64,000 bases of DNA from Planctomycetales bacterium (GCA_030606285.1 JAUWGS010000009.1:1-64000), one strand, 5' to 3'; counted from the stretch's first letter, positions 46,306-54,479 are shown. The notes: generated from the letters alone by a model not told the origin. Made by a program: numbers and translations.

Positions 46306-47268
46306 CTAGTAGAAAGTCACGTCTATGCTGGCCACACCGGAGCTGATACTCAGATCCACAAACGGAGTCCCCGGTTCATAGGCTTCGCTGTACCAGTATC
46401 CGTCGGCTTTCTCGAGGCCGGCCTGTTTGAAATTAGTGGTGGAGAGAGCGCTGTCGGACTCTATCCGCAGTGGCGTGCCTTCAGGGAAGGCGAGGTCGAG
46501 GTCCGACGCCCCCAGATCGATGTTGACGGTATAGCCCTCAACGTCCGGTGCAGGCAGGGAAGCGTCGATGGCGGCTGCGCCTGCGTCGATGTCAAGATGG
46601 GAAAGCAGCATCTCTTCCAGGTCGAGTTCGCACGCGGACGCGCCGGCGTCCAGGTTAATGGCAAGGGGCACGTCCTTCGGGAGCTGGACACTCCATTCTT
46701 CCTTGATATTCCCCCAGAAGCCGCGCCGGTGCGGCGACGCGGCGTAGACGTTGAGCGTGTTGCCGTCCAGCTCGAAGTTCACAGTCGGCTCGCCCGTATT
46801 CGCTTTGACTTCCACGTTGACGAAGGCATCCTCGGGAGACGGTGTAATTGTGACACTTGCCGCTCCCAGATCAAGCTCCACACTCAGTTTGTGGACATCC
46901 TCGTTGCGCTCGTAGTCGTGTGTGCACTCGACGATGTCGCGGGATTCGGGCCCCGAAAGGCCGATGAACATCGGCAGATGCCAGCCTCCGCTCTCATCCT
47001 CCACCGGCGCCCACGTCGCGGCGTATATGAAAGCCAGTATGAGTATCACGGGCGAGAGGTAGGTGAGAAACTGGAGAGCCGTGTTGCGCAGGATGATGTT
47101 CAGTCCCCAGACGATGAGCAGCACCGGCCAGAGACGCAGCACATTCCCCCAGACGTCACTACTGAGATACCCCGTGTTTACGCCCAGTAGTGTCACTCCG
47201 ATGAGTAGAATCAGCGTGCCCCAGAAGAGGCTGTTTACGATGTCCCCTTTCTTATGTCGGTTGCTCAT
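46306..47268 (-). CDS. LiaF-like membrane protein with toastrack-type C-terminus
   Basis: The 320-residue protein has four hydrophobic N-terminal segments of the LiaF/DUF5668 type (SLFWGTLILLIGVTLLGVN, NVLRLWPVLLIVWGLNIIL). A beta-rich extracytoplasmic half follows, with repeated short strands (LSVELDLGAASVTITPS, LAINLDAGASACELDLEE, VNIDLGASDLDLAFPE) as in DUF4097/toastrack domains. It is the last gene of the ECF sigma operon. Such proteins sense or damp envelope stress in Firmicutes; the role here is inferred from that. Confidence 0.8.
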   Translation of the reverse strand: MSNRHKKGDIVNSLFWGTLILLIGVTLLGVNTGYLSSDVWGNVLRLWPVLLIVWGLNIILRNTALQFLTYLSPVILILAFIYAATWAPVEDESGGWHLPMFIGLSGPESRDIVECTHDYERNEDVHKLSVELDLGAASVTITPSPEDAFVNVEVKANTGEPTVNFELDGNTLNVYAASPHRRGFWGNIKEEWSVQLPKDVPLAINLDAGASACELDLEEMLLSHLDIDAGAAAIDASLPAPDVEGYTVNIDLGASDLDLAFPEGTPLRIESDSALSTTNFKQAGLEKADGYWYSEAYEPGTPFVDLSISSGVASIDVTFY

Positions 47269-47272
47269 TGCG

Positions 47273-47707
47273 TTACCTCCCGTTTCCCGCGTTGAAGCCG
47301 TTTTTAAAAACTCCGGTTATCGCCAGGAATCCGAGTAGAAGCAGCCCCAATGCTACTGCCAACTGCATAACGAGTGAAGCGGTCGTGGATCCCACGAGCG
47401 CGAAAACGCCAACGACCAGAAGCACCACGCCTACGAAAAGACCCCGGTGCTGCGGCGTGATTTCCCGCTTCGCCCGTGACCGGCGTTCGCTGTCCCATGT
47501 TAGTTCGGATCGCTCGGCTGGCACCAGTATCCACGCCAGAACGTAGATGAGCAGTGCGGCCCAGAACGTTATAAAGACGAGCAGTATCCATACGGCGCGC
47601 ACAATCAGCGAGTCCATGTTGAAGTATTCTGCCAGTCCACCGCATACACCGCCGAGGATCTTATCGCTCCTCGAACGGTAAACCTTCCTTTTGGTACCTG
47701 TTGCCAT
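47273..47707 (-). CDS. PspC-domain membrane protein
   Basis: ATG 47707 gives 144 residues with the PspC signature (KVYRSRSDKILGGVCGGLAEYFNMDSLIVRAVWILL). A second and third hydrophobic segment near the C-terminus follow. PspC proteins respond to inner-membrane stress. It overlaps none of its neighbours but lies 4 nt from both, within the ECF operon. A longer in-frame start would reach into the previous gene and is not PspC-like. Confidence 0.9.
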   Translation of the reverse strand: MATGTKRKVYRSRSDKILGGVCGGLAEYFNMDSLIVRAVWILLVFITFWAALLIYVLAWILVPAERSELTWDSERRSRAKREITPQHRGLFVGVVLLVVGVFALVGSTTASLVMQLAVALGLLLLGFLAITGVFKNGFNAGNGR

Positions 47708-47711
47708 TTCC

Positions 47712-48866
47712 CTATTGCCTTCGGATGTTGAGTTTCGCAGCGTTGTTCTCCAGCTGCATTCTGACCTTCCGAGGATTGTCGTCAAAGTCCTCGCTGTAAT
47801 AATGGTCATTCACGCGCCTGGGCAGCAGTTCGGTAACGTTGTGCTTGCCTACATTGCTGTCCACCGTGGCTTCGTAGGCGAAGTCCGAGGGGAGAACCAG
47901 GTCGAGCTTCGCGGCGTTGTTGTCGATGCGCAGCTTGGTTTCGTCCTCGCGGGAGCCGATGCGGACCTCGCTGGCAGCGGCATTGTTGTCCATCACAAGT
48001 GATGTCAAGCGCAGCTTGCTGAAATCCAGGTGCGCCTTCGCCGCGTTCACGTCGCAGTTCATTGTCAGGGGCAGCTCGCTGTTGAGCTTAAGGGCCCACA
48101 CGGTGCGCACTCCGAACATGCGGACGGAGCTCTTGAAATGGGCCTGCTCAATCTTGAGCCGCACGACCTTCACCCCGTCGGCTTCTTCCAGTGAGACATC
48201 CACCTGCGGCTCCACGTCGGAGTTCGGGTCGGTCTCAATCTCGAACAATTTATCGGTGTCCCCGGCGAGTTCCAGCTTTCCCGCGTTGAAGTCCAGGTCG
48301 CAGATCAGGTGCTCTGCTCCTTCCGGCACGTCCGCGAAGAAGTGGGCACTCCGGTCGCGGTAGTCTCCTTCAACAGCGGTCGCGCCTTCCTTCCGTGTTT
48401 CGGTTTCAGGTTGTTTCGTTTCGTCAGTCATTTCAATACCTCCTGGCTCAGTTGATGCCGAGTCAGCCTCCGAAGTTCCATTTGCGGTTTCATCGCGGAC
48501 CGCGAACTTCACGTTCTTTACTTCCGGAGAAGGCGCGTCCACTCTGACCTCGACCCTCTTTTTCCGGGGGCCGTGCTCCGTTGCGCTGAATATAATCAGC
48601 AAACCGACAACAATCAGCACCGGCGCCCAGAACGCCGTGTGGCTCAGGCCGAGGATGCTGGGTGACAGCGCGTCCGCTAGTAGCACGAGGGCGACGATTA
48701 TCAGCCCGCCGCGATACGCCGGGCTGAGCCCGTGGCCGAGGATGGCGTAGACAACTATCAGCAAGGGCCAGAAGCGCAGCACGAGTGAGATATCCTGCAC
48801 AAAGACGCCGAGCAGCAAAACGATACCGAGCATAAGCAGTATGGCGCCAAAGGTTGTGTGTCTCAC
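47712..48866 (-). CDS. Second LiaF-like membrane protein with toastrack-type C-terminus
   Basis: The 384-residue protein has four N-terminal hydrophobic segments (FGAILLMLGIVLLLGVFVQ, LRFWPLLIVVYAILGHGLS and two more). An acidic, disordered linker spans about 110-165. The beta-strand-rich C-terminal half has repeated NNAA motifs (LVMDNNAAASEVRIGS, LRIDNNAAKLDLVLPS, VRMQLENNAAKLNIRR), typical of DUF4097-like adhesin/toastrack folds. The GTG start overlaps the preceding stop (GTGA, 48863-48866). Probably envelope-stress related. Confidence 0.75.
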   Translation of the reverse strand: MRHTTFGAILLMLGIVLLLGVFVQDISLVLRFWPLLIVVYAILGHGLSPAYRGGLIIVALVLLADALSPSILGLSHTAFWAPVLIVVGLLIIFSATEHGPRKKRVEVRVDAPSPEVKNVKFAVRDETANGTSEADSASTEPGGIEMTDETKQPETETRKEGATAVEGDYRDRSAHFFADVPEGAEHLICDLDFNAGKLELAGDTDKLFEIETDPNSDVEPQVDVSLEEADGVKVVRLKIEQAHFKSSVRMFGVRTVWALKLNSELPLTMNCDVNAAKAHLDFSKLRLTSLVMDNNAAASEVRIGSREDETKLRIDNNAAKLDLVLPSDFAYEATVDSNVGKHNVTELLPRRVNDHYYSEDFDDNPRKVRMQLENNAAKLNIRRQ

Positions 48867-49750
48867 TTTGCACCTCCTTCATTCTCATCCGGCGTGAAGT
48901 CGAACTCGACTTCGCCCCTCTTGTTGGCTTCGACCCGCCCGAGCATCTCGCCGTCAAGGTTCACGAGCGCCAGCGGTTGCGAGATCCCGGTGATTGTGAG
49001 CTGCCAGTCTGTGTGTTTAACGGTAAGCACCTTCTTAGACCTTGCGACCTTTAGCGAACCTACGCCCGCCGCGTCCAGCTTCATCAGGAGCACGTTTTCC
49101 GAAAGCGCGAGCTTGAGCTGCGGCTCTTCGAATCTCACGTAGGGGATGTTCAGGGGAAGCTCCAGCGTAAGCCCGCTTGGTGTCTCGCCGAGAAACATGA
49201 GCGCGATGGTCTCGCTGTCAACGGATGAAATCCCTGGTGACTGCATCTCGCCGCTTCCGGCCGCTGTGATGCCCAGCGTGCTCTTTCTGGCCCGCCCGAA
49301 GTCAAGCGTGGTCTCGTCGCATATAGCGGGCACGTCTAGCGCCAGGTCAATCTCGATTGGATTTGCCAGTTCGCTGGTGAAGCTGAGTTCCACCATTTCG
49401 GATTTCCGTCCGTCCTCGTTGTCGTCGTCCGGGCTTGCCGTAATATCTTCAAGTTCTTCATCTATATCCTCGAAACTCTCGCCAATCCTTTCCCCGACCT
49501 CTCCCATCTGTTCGCCGAACTCCTCGCCGGCCTTCCCCATGCGCTCACCGAACTCGTCCATCCGTTCGCCGAACTTCTCCATGCTTTCTTCCATGTCCGA
49601 TGCGATGCGCTCGGCGTGCCTGGCTGCCTTGTCCGCAGCATGTTCGCCTGGCCTTACATCAAATGCATCGCCCTTAAACGCGCAGCGGTTGAATAACAGG
49701 CCTATTACCAGCAGGAGCGCGAGCATGGTTATATCCTTAAATGTCATCAA
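48863..49750 (-). CDS. Anchored protein with heptad-repeat segment, unknown function
   Basis: The 295-residue protein has an N-terminal hydrophobic anchor (ITMLALLLVIGLLFNRC; the cysteine could be a weak lipobox). A helical segment at about 50-100 follows, with near-exact seven-residue repeats (FGERMDE, FGERMGK, then AGEEFGE and relatives). The rest is a beta-rich toastrack-like domain. Both ends overlap neighbouring genes by 4 nt. I do not recognise a named family. Its position points to an envelope-stress role. Confidence 0.65.
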   Translation of the reverse strand: MMTFKDITMLALLLVIGLLFNRCAFKGDAFDVRPGEHAADKAARHAERIASDMEESMEKFGERMDEFGERMGKAGEEFGEQMGEVGERIGESFEDIDEELEDITASPDDDNEDGRKSEMVELSFTSELANPIEIDLALDVPAICDETTLDFGRARKSTLGITAAGSGEMQSPGISSVDSETIALMFLGETPSGLTLELPLNIPYVRFEEPQLKLALSENVLLMKLDAAGVGSLKVARSKKVLTVKHTDWQLTITGISQPLALVNLDGEMLGRVEANKRGEVEFDFTPDENEGGAK

Positions 49751-50319
49751 TGCACCTCCTTGCGGTGTTCACCGGTGTGATACCAGATGATGAAAAGACC
49801 GAGCGCGATGGTGACTACCGCCGCCAGGCCGGATGCCAGCTCGCGGGAGACTATGCTGAGAGCCCAGATGATGTTCCAGGCGAGGAAGACGATGCCGACA
49901 AATAAAATCACCAGCCCCGCGAACTGCCGGAAGTTGATGATGGCGTGGCCCTTGCTCTCCTCCTCAACCAGCGGAGAGAAGTAGTCCCAAATGCTCACGC
50001 CGTACGCCAGGAGCACGAAAATCCCCTCGCCCGAGAATGCGGCGAGGAAGAAGTACATCAGCAGCAACGAGCCTTTGTAGATTTCGCCTTTCAGCAACTG
50101 CGCCACACCGGGGAGTATCAGGCCGACCCATGTGGGCGAGTCATCGTGTTTGGCTGCCTTTCGCGCACTCTTCACCCGGGTATGCTCTTCCCGATGCTGG
50201 CAGCGCGGGCAGACGACCTTACCTTCACGGGTAGTCCGGCAGTGCTCACAGATGGGCTTGCCGCAGATCTCGCAGCGAACGTCCGTCTCGATTTCAGGAT
50301 GGTAGAAGCAGCGGCTCAT
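49747..50319 (-). CDS. B-box-type zinc-finger membrane protein
   Basis: The 190-residue protein starts with a B-box-like zinc finger (CFYHPEIETDVRCEICGKPI, CEHCRTTREGKVVCPRC). Four hydrophobic segments follow (WVGLILPGVAQLLKGEIYKG, LLLMYFFLAAF, LVILFVGIVFLAWNIIWAL, LAAVVTIALGLFIIWY). Such fusions are frequent in ECF operons of little-studied phyla. Its ATG overlaps the next gene's start (ATGA, 49747-49750) and its 5' end overlaps the anti-sigma gene. The zinc finger probably faces the cytoplasm. Function unknown. Confidence 0.7.
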   Translation of the reverse strand: MSRCFYHPEIETDVRCEICGKPICEHCRTTREGKVVCPRCQHREEHTRVKSARKAAKHDDSPTWVGLILPGVAQLLKGEIYKGSLLLMYFFLAAFSGEGIFVLLAYGVSIWDYFSPLVEEESKGHAIINFRQFAGLVILFVGIVFLAWNIIWALSIVSRELASGLAAVVTIALGLFIIWYHTGEHRKEVH

Positions 50320-50861
50320 GCTATAGACACCTCCTGCTCGGTTGTGTTACTGGTGCGCTTTCCTTCCTCTTCATCCGATCTCGGCGGGCTAAGCAGTTCG
50401 CCCAGGCTCTCCGTGAGTTCGTGTTGGCGCTCGCTCAGTCCGGTCTGGGCCTCATCACCCAGCTGTTCGACCCTGGCGCGTGTATCGGAGATGAAGCGGG
50501 TGACGGGAGCCTGGAAATAGGAGAAGAGGAACAGTACGATGACGAGCACCACGAACGCCACCGCCGTTGCCGTTCGCGGAGACAGGACGCGGGATGCGAA
50601 AACACGCTCCCACCATGTCTGCTCGTAACTTCTGAGCCGGAGCGCGTTCATCATCCTCAGTTCAAGCGTCGGGTCCTCGATTTTATCGCCCAGGTGCTCG
50701 GTGGTCAGCCGCCGCAGCGACTGCAGCTTGTGGAAGTACTCCTCGGCTTCGCGGTTTTTGGCGATGAATTCGCTTACCTGTTGGGTCGTTTCCAGGTCGA
50801 GTTCATCGTCGGCGTACTCCGAGATCAGTGTCTTGAGGTAATCGTTAAGCAACCCCGTCAC
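50316..50861 (-). CDS. Putative anti-sigma factor
   Basis: The roughly 180-residue protein has an N-terminal cytoplasmic helical domain (YLKTLISEYADDELDLETTQQVSEFI, similar to anti-sigma domains but without the HxxxCxxC zinc motif). A single membrane span follows (TATAVAFVVLVIVLFLFSYF, around residue 100), then an extracytoplasmic helical tail. Its start (GTG 50861 or TTG 50852, GGAGG upstream) overlaps the end of the sigma factor gene, the usual arrangement for an ECF sigma/anti-sigma pair. Confidence 0.75.
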   Translation of the reverse strand: MTGLLNDYLKTLISEYADDELDLETTQQVSEFIAKNREAEEYFHKLQSLRRLTTEHLGDKIEDPTLELRMMNALRLRSYEQTWWERVFASRVLSPRTATAVAFVVLVIVLFLFSYFQAPVTRFISDTRARVEQLGDEAQTGLSERQHELTESLGELLSPPRSDEEEGKRTSNTTEQEVSIA

Positions 50862-51447
50862 CTCCGTCCAGGCAGAGGTCGAGAAGTCCGCCGGCTTTGA
50901 CGATTTCCCCTGCCAGATCAACCCACATCGTGCGGGCCCGGGCCAGCCGAGAACGCACGGTTCCAATCGGCACCTTCAAAGCGGTGGCAATCTCCTCGTA
51001 GTCCAGGCCTTCGATTTCACGTAGCACCAGGATTTCCCGGTAGTGTTCCGGCAACTGGCGCAGCAGCCTGCCGAGGATCTCTCGCGTCTCAGCGCTGCCC
51101 GTACCGTTCTTGGTGGAAGCGAGCTGGTAGGAGAGGCTCTCTTCGCTCTCGTTTTGCGCCTCGCGTTTCAGCTTCCGGTTCATCATTCGGCACTCATTAA
51201 TCAGGATCTGAACCATCCAGGGCATAGCCCTCGAACGGTCCCGCAGTTTATGCAGGTTACGGAAGACCTTGAAATACGTCTCCTGCAACACGTCGTCCGC
51301 CAGGCCGGGATCCCGCAGGTTCACCCGGGCGATGCGTTGGAAATGGCCGCCGGTCAGGCGGATGAGTTCCTGCCAGCAGGTGTCGTCCCCACTGACACAT
51401 CCGATTAGCAACGACGACGGTATTTCCACCATTCCCGCACCGCGCAC
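50845..51447 (-). CDS. ECF-family RNA polymerase sigma factor
   Basis: The 200-residue protein has region 2 (RDPGLADDVLQETYFKVFRNL, then RAMPWMVQILINECR) and region 4 (LPEHYREILVLREIEGLDYE followed by IATALKVPIGTVRSRLARAR), as in extracytoplasmic-function sigma factors. The GTG start at 51447 has AAGGTG 7 nt upstream. It leads a seven-gene minus-strand operon (anti-sigma, B-box protein, anchored protein, LiaF-like, PspC, LiaF-like) with 4-nt overlaps, so it probably autoregulates an envelope-stress response. Confidence 0.92.
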   Translation of the reverse strand: MRGAGMVEIPSSLLIGCVSGDDTCWQELIRLTGGHFQRIARVNLRDPGLADDVLQETYFKVFRNLHKLRDRSRAMPWMVQILINECRMMNRKLKREAQNESEESLSYQLASTKNGTGSAETREILGRLLRQLPEHYREILVLREIEGLDYEEIATALKVPIGTVRSRLARARTMWVDLAGEIVKAGGLLDLCLDGGDGVA

Positions 51448-51639
51448 TCAGGTTCACCTTGGCCGGATTTCCCATGCCATATCACCTCCACTGCATAAAC
51501 CGGACTCACAACATACGATGCAGCTTCCGGCTCCAGAGTTCCACAGGCCTGGAATCGCGGCCTCCCGGCTGACGCACGAAGGCTTTAGGATTATAGGCGA
51601 TGTAGTGATGAGCGTAGGAGTCCATGCCGAAGCCGGGTG

Positions 51640-51790
51640 CGGACGCCTATCCAGGCGTCCGACCTTCGTTCGCGCCACGCGTCTGGGCTGTAGGGCGGGG
51701 ACTTGTGCGCCAGGGCGCATTTATCCCCGCCGTTCTACAACCAACGTGAATCGCGGCGGCCATAAATGGCCGCCCTACAGCGATCCCTCT
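51640..51790. repeat. Palindromic modules in the gap before the sigma factor gene
   Basis: The 373-nt gap (51448-51820) has no credible gene. It holds CGGACGCC-TATCCA-GGCGTCCG (51640-51661), a CTGTAGGGCGGGG module (51689 on) and GGCGGCCAT with its complement, ending in CTACAG (about 51754-51780). The sigma-gene promoter must lie between about 51448 and 51640, but no clear -35/-10 pair was seen. Confidence 0.7.
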
Positions 51791-51820
51791 TGCTGACGAC
51801 TGAATACCGCCCCGCCTTTT

Positions 51821-52492
51821 CTACAGGATATCGCGCCACAAGTTCAATCTAGCCAGCCGCGCCGCCCCAACCGCCTTCCGCAAACGCTCTACATACTTCA
51901 CATTCGGCGGGATGGTCAAGAGCTGCGCATAGCCCCAGCGCGCAAGCTGCGCATTCACGAGAATGGGAGCCGGGTCGCCGTCGCCCTGCGCCCAGACGTA
52001 GGCCAGCAGTCTGCCGTACCTGTCGCGCTGCCCTACGTCAAACTCTATAAGCACCATCCTGTCCGCAAGCAATGCTTCCAGAAATGCCCCGGCCTGCGCG
52101 CCGAACGGCTCATTCTTCCCGCGCGTGATCTCTGGCGTGTCAATGCCGATCAGCCTCACCGACTCCGGCTTTCCTGTGTAAAGCACCTTGATTGTGTCCC
52201 CGTCAATGACGCGGACGACAGACACTTCTATGGTCTCAGTTGGAGCGGTCGCAGCCCCTACGGGCTCATCCAGCGCTGGAGGCTTGCAGAGCTTGCACGG
52301 GCGGTATCCGCGCTCAATCGCATCGGTGAGTGTAAGCGGTATCGCGGAGCTGTGCAGGCAGGAACACTGCGCGGTGTGGTAGCAGCTGCCCGTGCGCGTG
52401 ATGTAGACAGTGACGTTAGAAGACAGCGCGCTGCCGGCACTGGTGAGCGCCAGAAGTGCCAGCACTGCTGCGGCAACGATAATTCTACGCAT
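51821..52492 (-). CDS. Secreted thermonuclease-like (SNase) protein
   Basis: The 223-residue protein has a signal peptide (IIVAAAVLALLALTSAGSAL). A cysteine-rich segment follows at about 28-70 (YITRTGSCYHTAQCSCLHSS then YRPCKLCKPP), possibly metal binding. The SNase domain comes next (VSVVRVIDGDTIKVLYTG, VRLIGIDTPE, FGAQAGAFLEALL, DRYGRLLAYVW). The catalytic Arg/Glu/Arg set appears complete (R in VRLIGIDTPE, E in DTPE, R in QRDRYGRLL). It probably degrades extracellular or periplasmic nucleic acid. No operon partners. Confidence 0.88.
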   Translation of the reverse strand: MRRIIVAAAVLALLALTSAGSALSSNVTVYITRTGSCYHTAQCSCLHSSAIPLTLTDAIERGYRPCKLCKPPALDEPVGAATAPTETIEVSVVRVIDGDTIKVLYTGKPESVRLIGIDTPEITRGKNEPFGAQAGAFLEALLADRMVLIEFDVGQRDRYGRLLAYVWAQGDGDPAPILVNAQLARWGYAQLLTIPPNVKYVERLRKAVGAARLARLNLWRDIL

Positions 52493-52569
52493 AGCGCGCC
52501 TCCCTTTTGTGGAGCTTCCGCCCCCTCAACTACCGCCCCTCCTGGCTCTCGTGTTAAGTATACCGGAAA

Positions 52570-52825
52570 TACCCGCCTGTAGGGCGGGGTCTCCGCGCCC
52601 CGCCTTCTTTTTCTCTGATTGAAACGGGAGTGGGGACCAGCCATTTGGCTGGCAAGCCATCCACGGGCTGGTAAACCTCCAGGTTTACCCGCCATCACGC
52701 GTCGCACGTGACCGGCGGGTCACCACACCTTAATCGCGCGGCCTGGAGACTGCGCGTCCGGACTGTAGGGCGGGGTCTCCGCGCCCCGCCTTTGGTGGCA
52801 TGGGCGTCCCGCCCGTGATTCGCCG
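52570..52825. repeat. Block of palindromic modules in the gap after the nuclease gene
   Basis: The 398-nt gap 52493-52890 has no gene. It holds two CTGTAGGGCGGGGTCTCCG modules (52574 and 52762) and CCAGCC-ATTT-GGCTGG (52637-52652). GGTAAACC-TCCA-GGTTTACC lies at 52670-52689, and a unit at 52720-52760 matches the inverse of 30755-30800 inside a gene. The GGGCGTCCCGCCCGTGATTC module starts near 52802. Confidence 0.75.
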
Positions 52826-52890
52826 CAGAGATGACTTCTATGCAAACCTCTGCTATCTTGGTGGCTGTCTTATCTCAAAGGGGAGGAAAG

Positions 52891-53760
52891 ATGATGAGTG
52901 GATATTTCTGGAGAATCTGGGCAGTTCTTCTGGTGCTCTCAATCGTCTGGCTCGGCTGGGCCATCAGAACTTCGCCGCCCGCAGAAGCGCAGCTGGATGT
53001 CCTTGAGACGATTAGCGCAAGAGAGTTTCGCCTCGTGGACGACGAGGGCGCGACACGCGGCATATTCGTCACGCTCGATGACGGCTCACCAGGTCTTGGC
53101 CTCTATGACGCCCAGGGCAGAACACGCGCCTCCTATGGCGTTGGTTCTGACGGCTCACCGCATCTTTACTACTATGACCCTCAGGGCAAGCCACGAGCCA
53201 TGCTTGGCGTGTCCCCTGACGGCACAACGCGTCTTAGTTTATATGACGCTCAGAGCAAGCCACGTGCTGTGCTCTGCGTGTCCCCTGACGGCACACCGGG
53301 TCTTGCCCTCTATGACGTTCAGGGCAACGCTGGCGCCATGCTCGCCATGCTCCATGACAGCACACCCTCTCTTAGTCTCTTTGACGCTCAGGGTGAAACA
53401 AGGGCCTCGCTCAGTGTGTTTGCTGACGGTACGCCAGCTCTAGCCTTCTATAACGCTCGCGGAATGCCAGGCGTCTTGCTAAACGTCTGCCCTAACGGCA
53501 AAACGTATTTTGACCTCTATGGCGCTCAGGGCAACCTGCGCGCTCGGCTCGCCGTGCTCCCTGACGCCACAGTTCTTGGTCTCAATGACGCTCGGGGCAA
53601 AACACGTGCCGGGCTCGGTTTAACTGCTGACGGAGCACCGGGGCTTTTCCTCCATGACGCTCAGGACAACCTACGCACCGGGCTCGGCGTGCTCGGTGAC
53701 GGCTCACCGTGGCTTACCCTCCGAGACGCTCAGGGCGAAGTCCTCTTCTCCGCCCCGTAA
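52891..53760 (+). CDS. Membrane-anchored protein of ten 23-residue repeats
   Basis: ATG 52891/52894 (GGGAGG upstream) gives about 288 residues: a single N-terminal membrane span or signal (WRIWAVLLVLSIVWLGWAI), a short helix, then ten tandem repeats. Nearly all are exactly 23 residues of the form DGTPGL-LYDAQGK-RA-LGV-. The pattern suggests a beta-solenoid on the outside of the membrane. No name is known to me; similar repeats occur in other uncultured bacteria by my recollection. A small, partly overlapping frame lies antisense at the 3' end. Function unknown. Confidence 0.75.
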   Translation: MMSGYFWRIWAVLLVLSIVWLGWAIRTSPPAEAQLDVLETISAREFRLVDDEGATRGIFVTLDDGSPGLGLYDAQGRTRASYGVGSDGSPHLYYYDPQGKPRAMLGVSPDGTTRLSLYDAQSKPRAVLCVSPDGTPGLALYDVQGNAGAMLAMLHDSTPSLSLFDAQGETRASLSVFADGTPALAFYNARGMPGVLLNVCPNGKTYFDLYGAQGNLRARLAVLPDATVLGLNDARGKTRAGLGLTADGAPGLFLHDAQDNLRTGLGVLGDGSPWLTLRDAQGEVLFSAP

Positions 53761-53899
53761 AGGGCCAGCTCACACACGACGCCCTGGCTACGCGCCCGGG
53801 CAGTAAGGACGGGTAGCAAGCCGCTTCCAGCGCGCGGCATCGCGCCAACACCACCAATAACAGCAGACCTAGCCCAATTACTGCACGTGAAGCCCTCAT
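53714..53899 (-). CDS. Possible small lipoprotein-like frame (doubtful)
   Basis: A 61-residue frame starts with a signal-like stretch (MRASRAVIGLGLLLLVVLARC) and continues with arginine-rich sequence of no family. It overlaps the end of the 23-residue-repeat gene by 47 nt on the other strand and lies 27 nt behind the coiled-coil protein gene. The ribosome binding site is weak. It may be a degenerate remnant or not a gene. Confidence 0.25.
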   Translation of the reverse strand: MRASRAVIGLGLLLLVVLARCRALEAACYPSLLPGRVARASCVSWPFTGRRRGLRPERLGG

Positions 53900-53926
53900 T
53901 ATTCTGCTCTATTCCGCTGGATATCC

Positions 53927-54343
53927 TTAGTAGCCCAGTCTATCAGCGATGTCCCAGAAAAGGCATTCCATGTCGTCGACACGACGTTCAAGAGTCTCCA
54001 AATCCCGTTCAAGAGTCTCCAAATCCCACTCTAAACTGCCAAGCGGTTCCAGCTCCTGAAGCGCTACATACGCTCCCATGGCGGAATACACGGTAAACGG
54101 CTTACCCTCAACTGGGTCGAAGAAGCACAGTGAATACACTATGTGTCCAGGTTGCTTCCCCAGTTCGGCTACGACCCGACCGTCAGGCTCGACGATTAGG
54201 ATTCTTTCTGCCCTCATAGTGCTCAAATCCGCGCTGCCGCTGAACGGTGGTGACCCAAGGAATACCCAGCTTGAGAGCATCCCGCCAACGAATGCGATGA
54301 GAAGCGCTCCGCCTGCAATCATTAGATAATATTTCTTGCCCAT
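53927..54343 (-). CDS. Membrane-anchored protein with C-terminal heptad repeat
   Basis: ATG 54343 (AGGAGG 8 nt upstream) gives 138 residues. It has an N-terminal membrane anchor (YYLMIAGGALLIAFVGGMLSS) and a small domain with RILIVEPDGRVVAELGKQPG, similar in style to one repeat of the neighbouring 23-residue-repeat protein. A C-terminal coiled coil follows (LEWDLETLERDLETLERRV). A 21-bp tandem duplication at 53986-54027 makes one extra heptad. Function unknown; it may partner the repeat protein. Confidence 0.65.
   Translation of the reverse strand: MGKKYYLMIAGGALLIAFVGGMLSSWVFLGSPPFSGSADLSTMRAERILIVEPDGRVVAELGKQPGHIVYSLCFFDPVEGKPFTVYSAMGAYVALQELEPLGSLEWDLETLERDLETLERRVDDMECLFWDIADRLGY
53986..54027. 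repeat. 21-bp tandem duplication (one coiled-coil heptad)
   Basis: Two exact 21-bp copies (53986-54006 and 54007-54027) encode consecutive D-L-E-T-L-E-R heptads in the coiled coil. The exact DNA identity suggests a recent slippage event that lengthens the coil by one turn unit. Confidence 0.85.
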
Positions 54344-54450
54344 TGCCGTATCCTCCTGTCGGGTCAGCATCAGCCCCCTTCGTATCCACGTGTAAGACCC
54401 GCAATACCCTCTGATTATATCGCTCTCACCCTAAATGCCTGCCCGCCAAC

Positions 54451-54479
54451 TTCCCGAATAGGCGTATAACCGCTATAAT
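54451..54479 (+). promoter_or_regulatory. Candidate promoter of panBCD
   Basis: TTCCCG (54451-54456) and TATAAT (54474-54479) are 17 nt apart, giving a leader of about 130 nt before panB. The -35 box is weak. Confidence 0.4.

Noticed and set aside
51257-51475. 72-residue minus-strand frame with a good Shine-Dalgarno overlapping the sigma factor start
   Set aside because: Its translation is proline/arginine-rich without family features and it runs out of frame through the sigma gene. At most it is a leader frame coupled to sigma translation.
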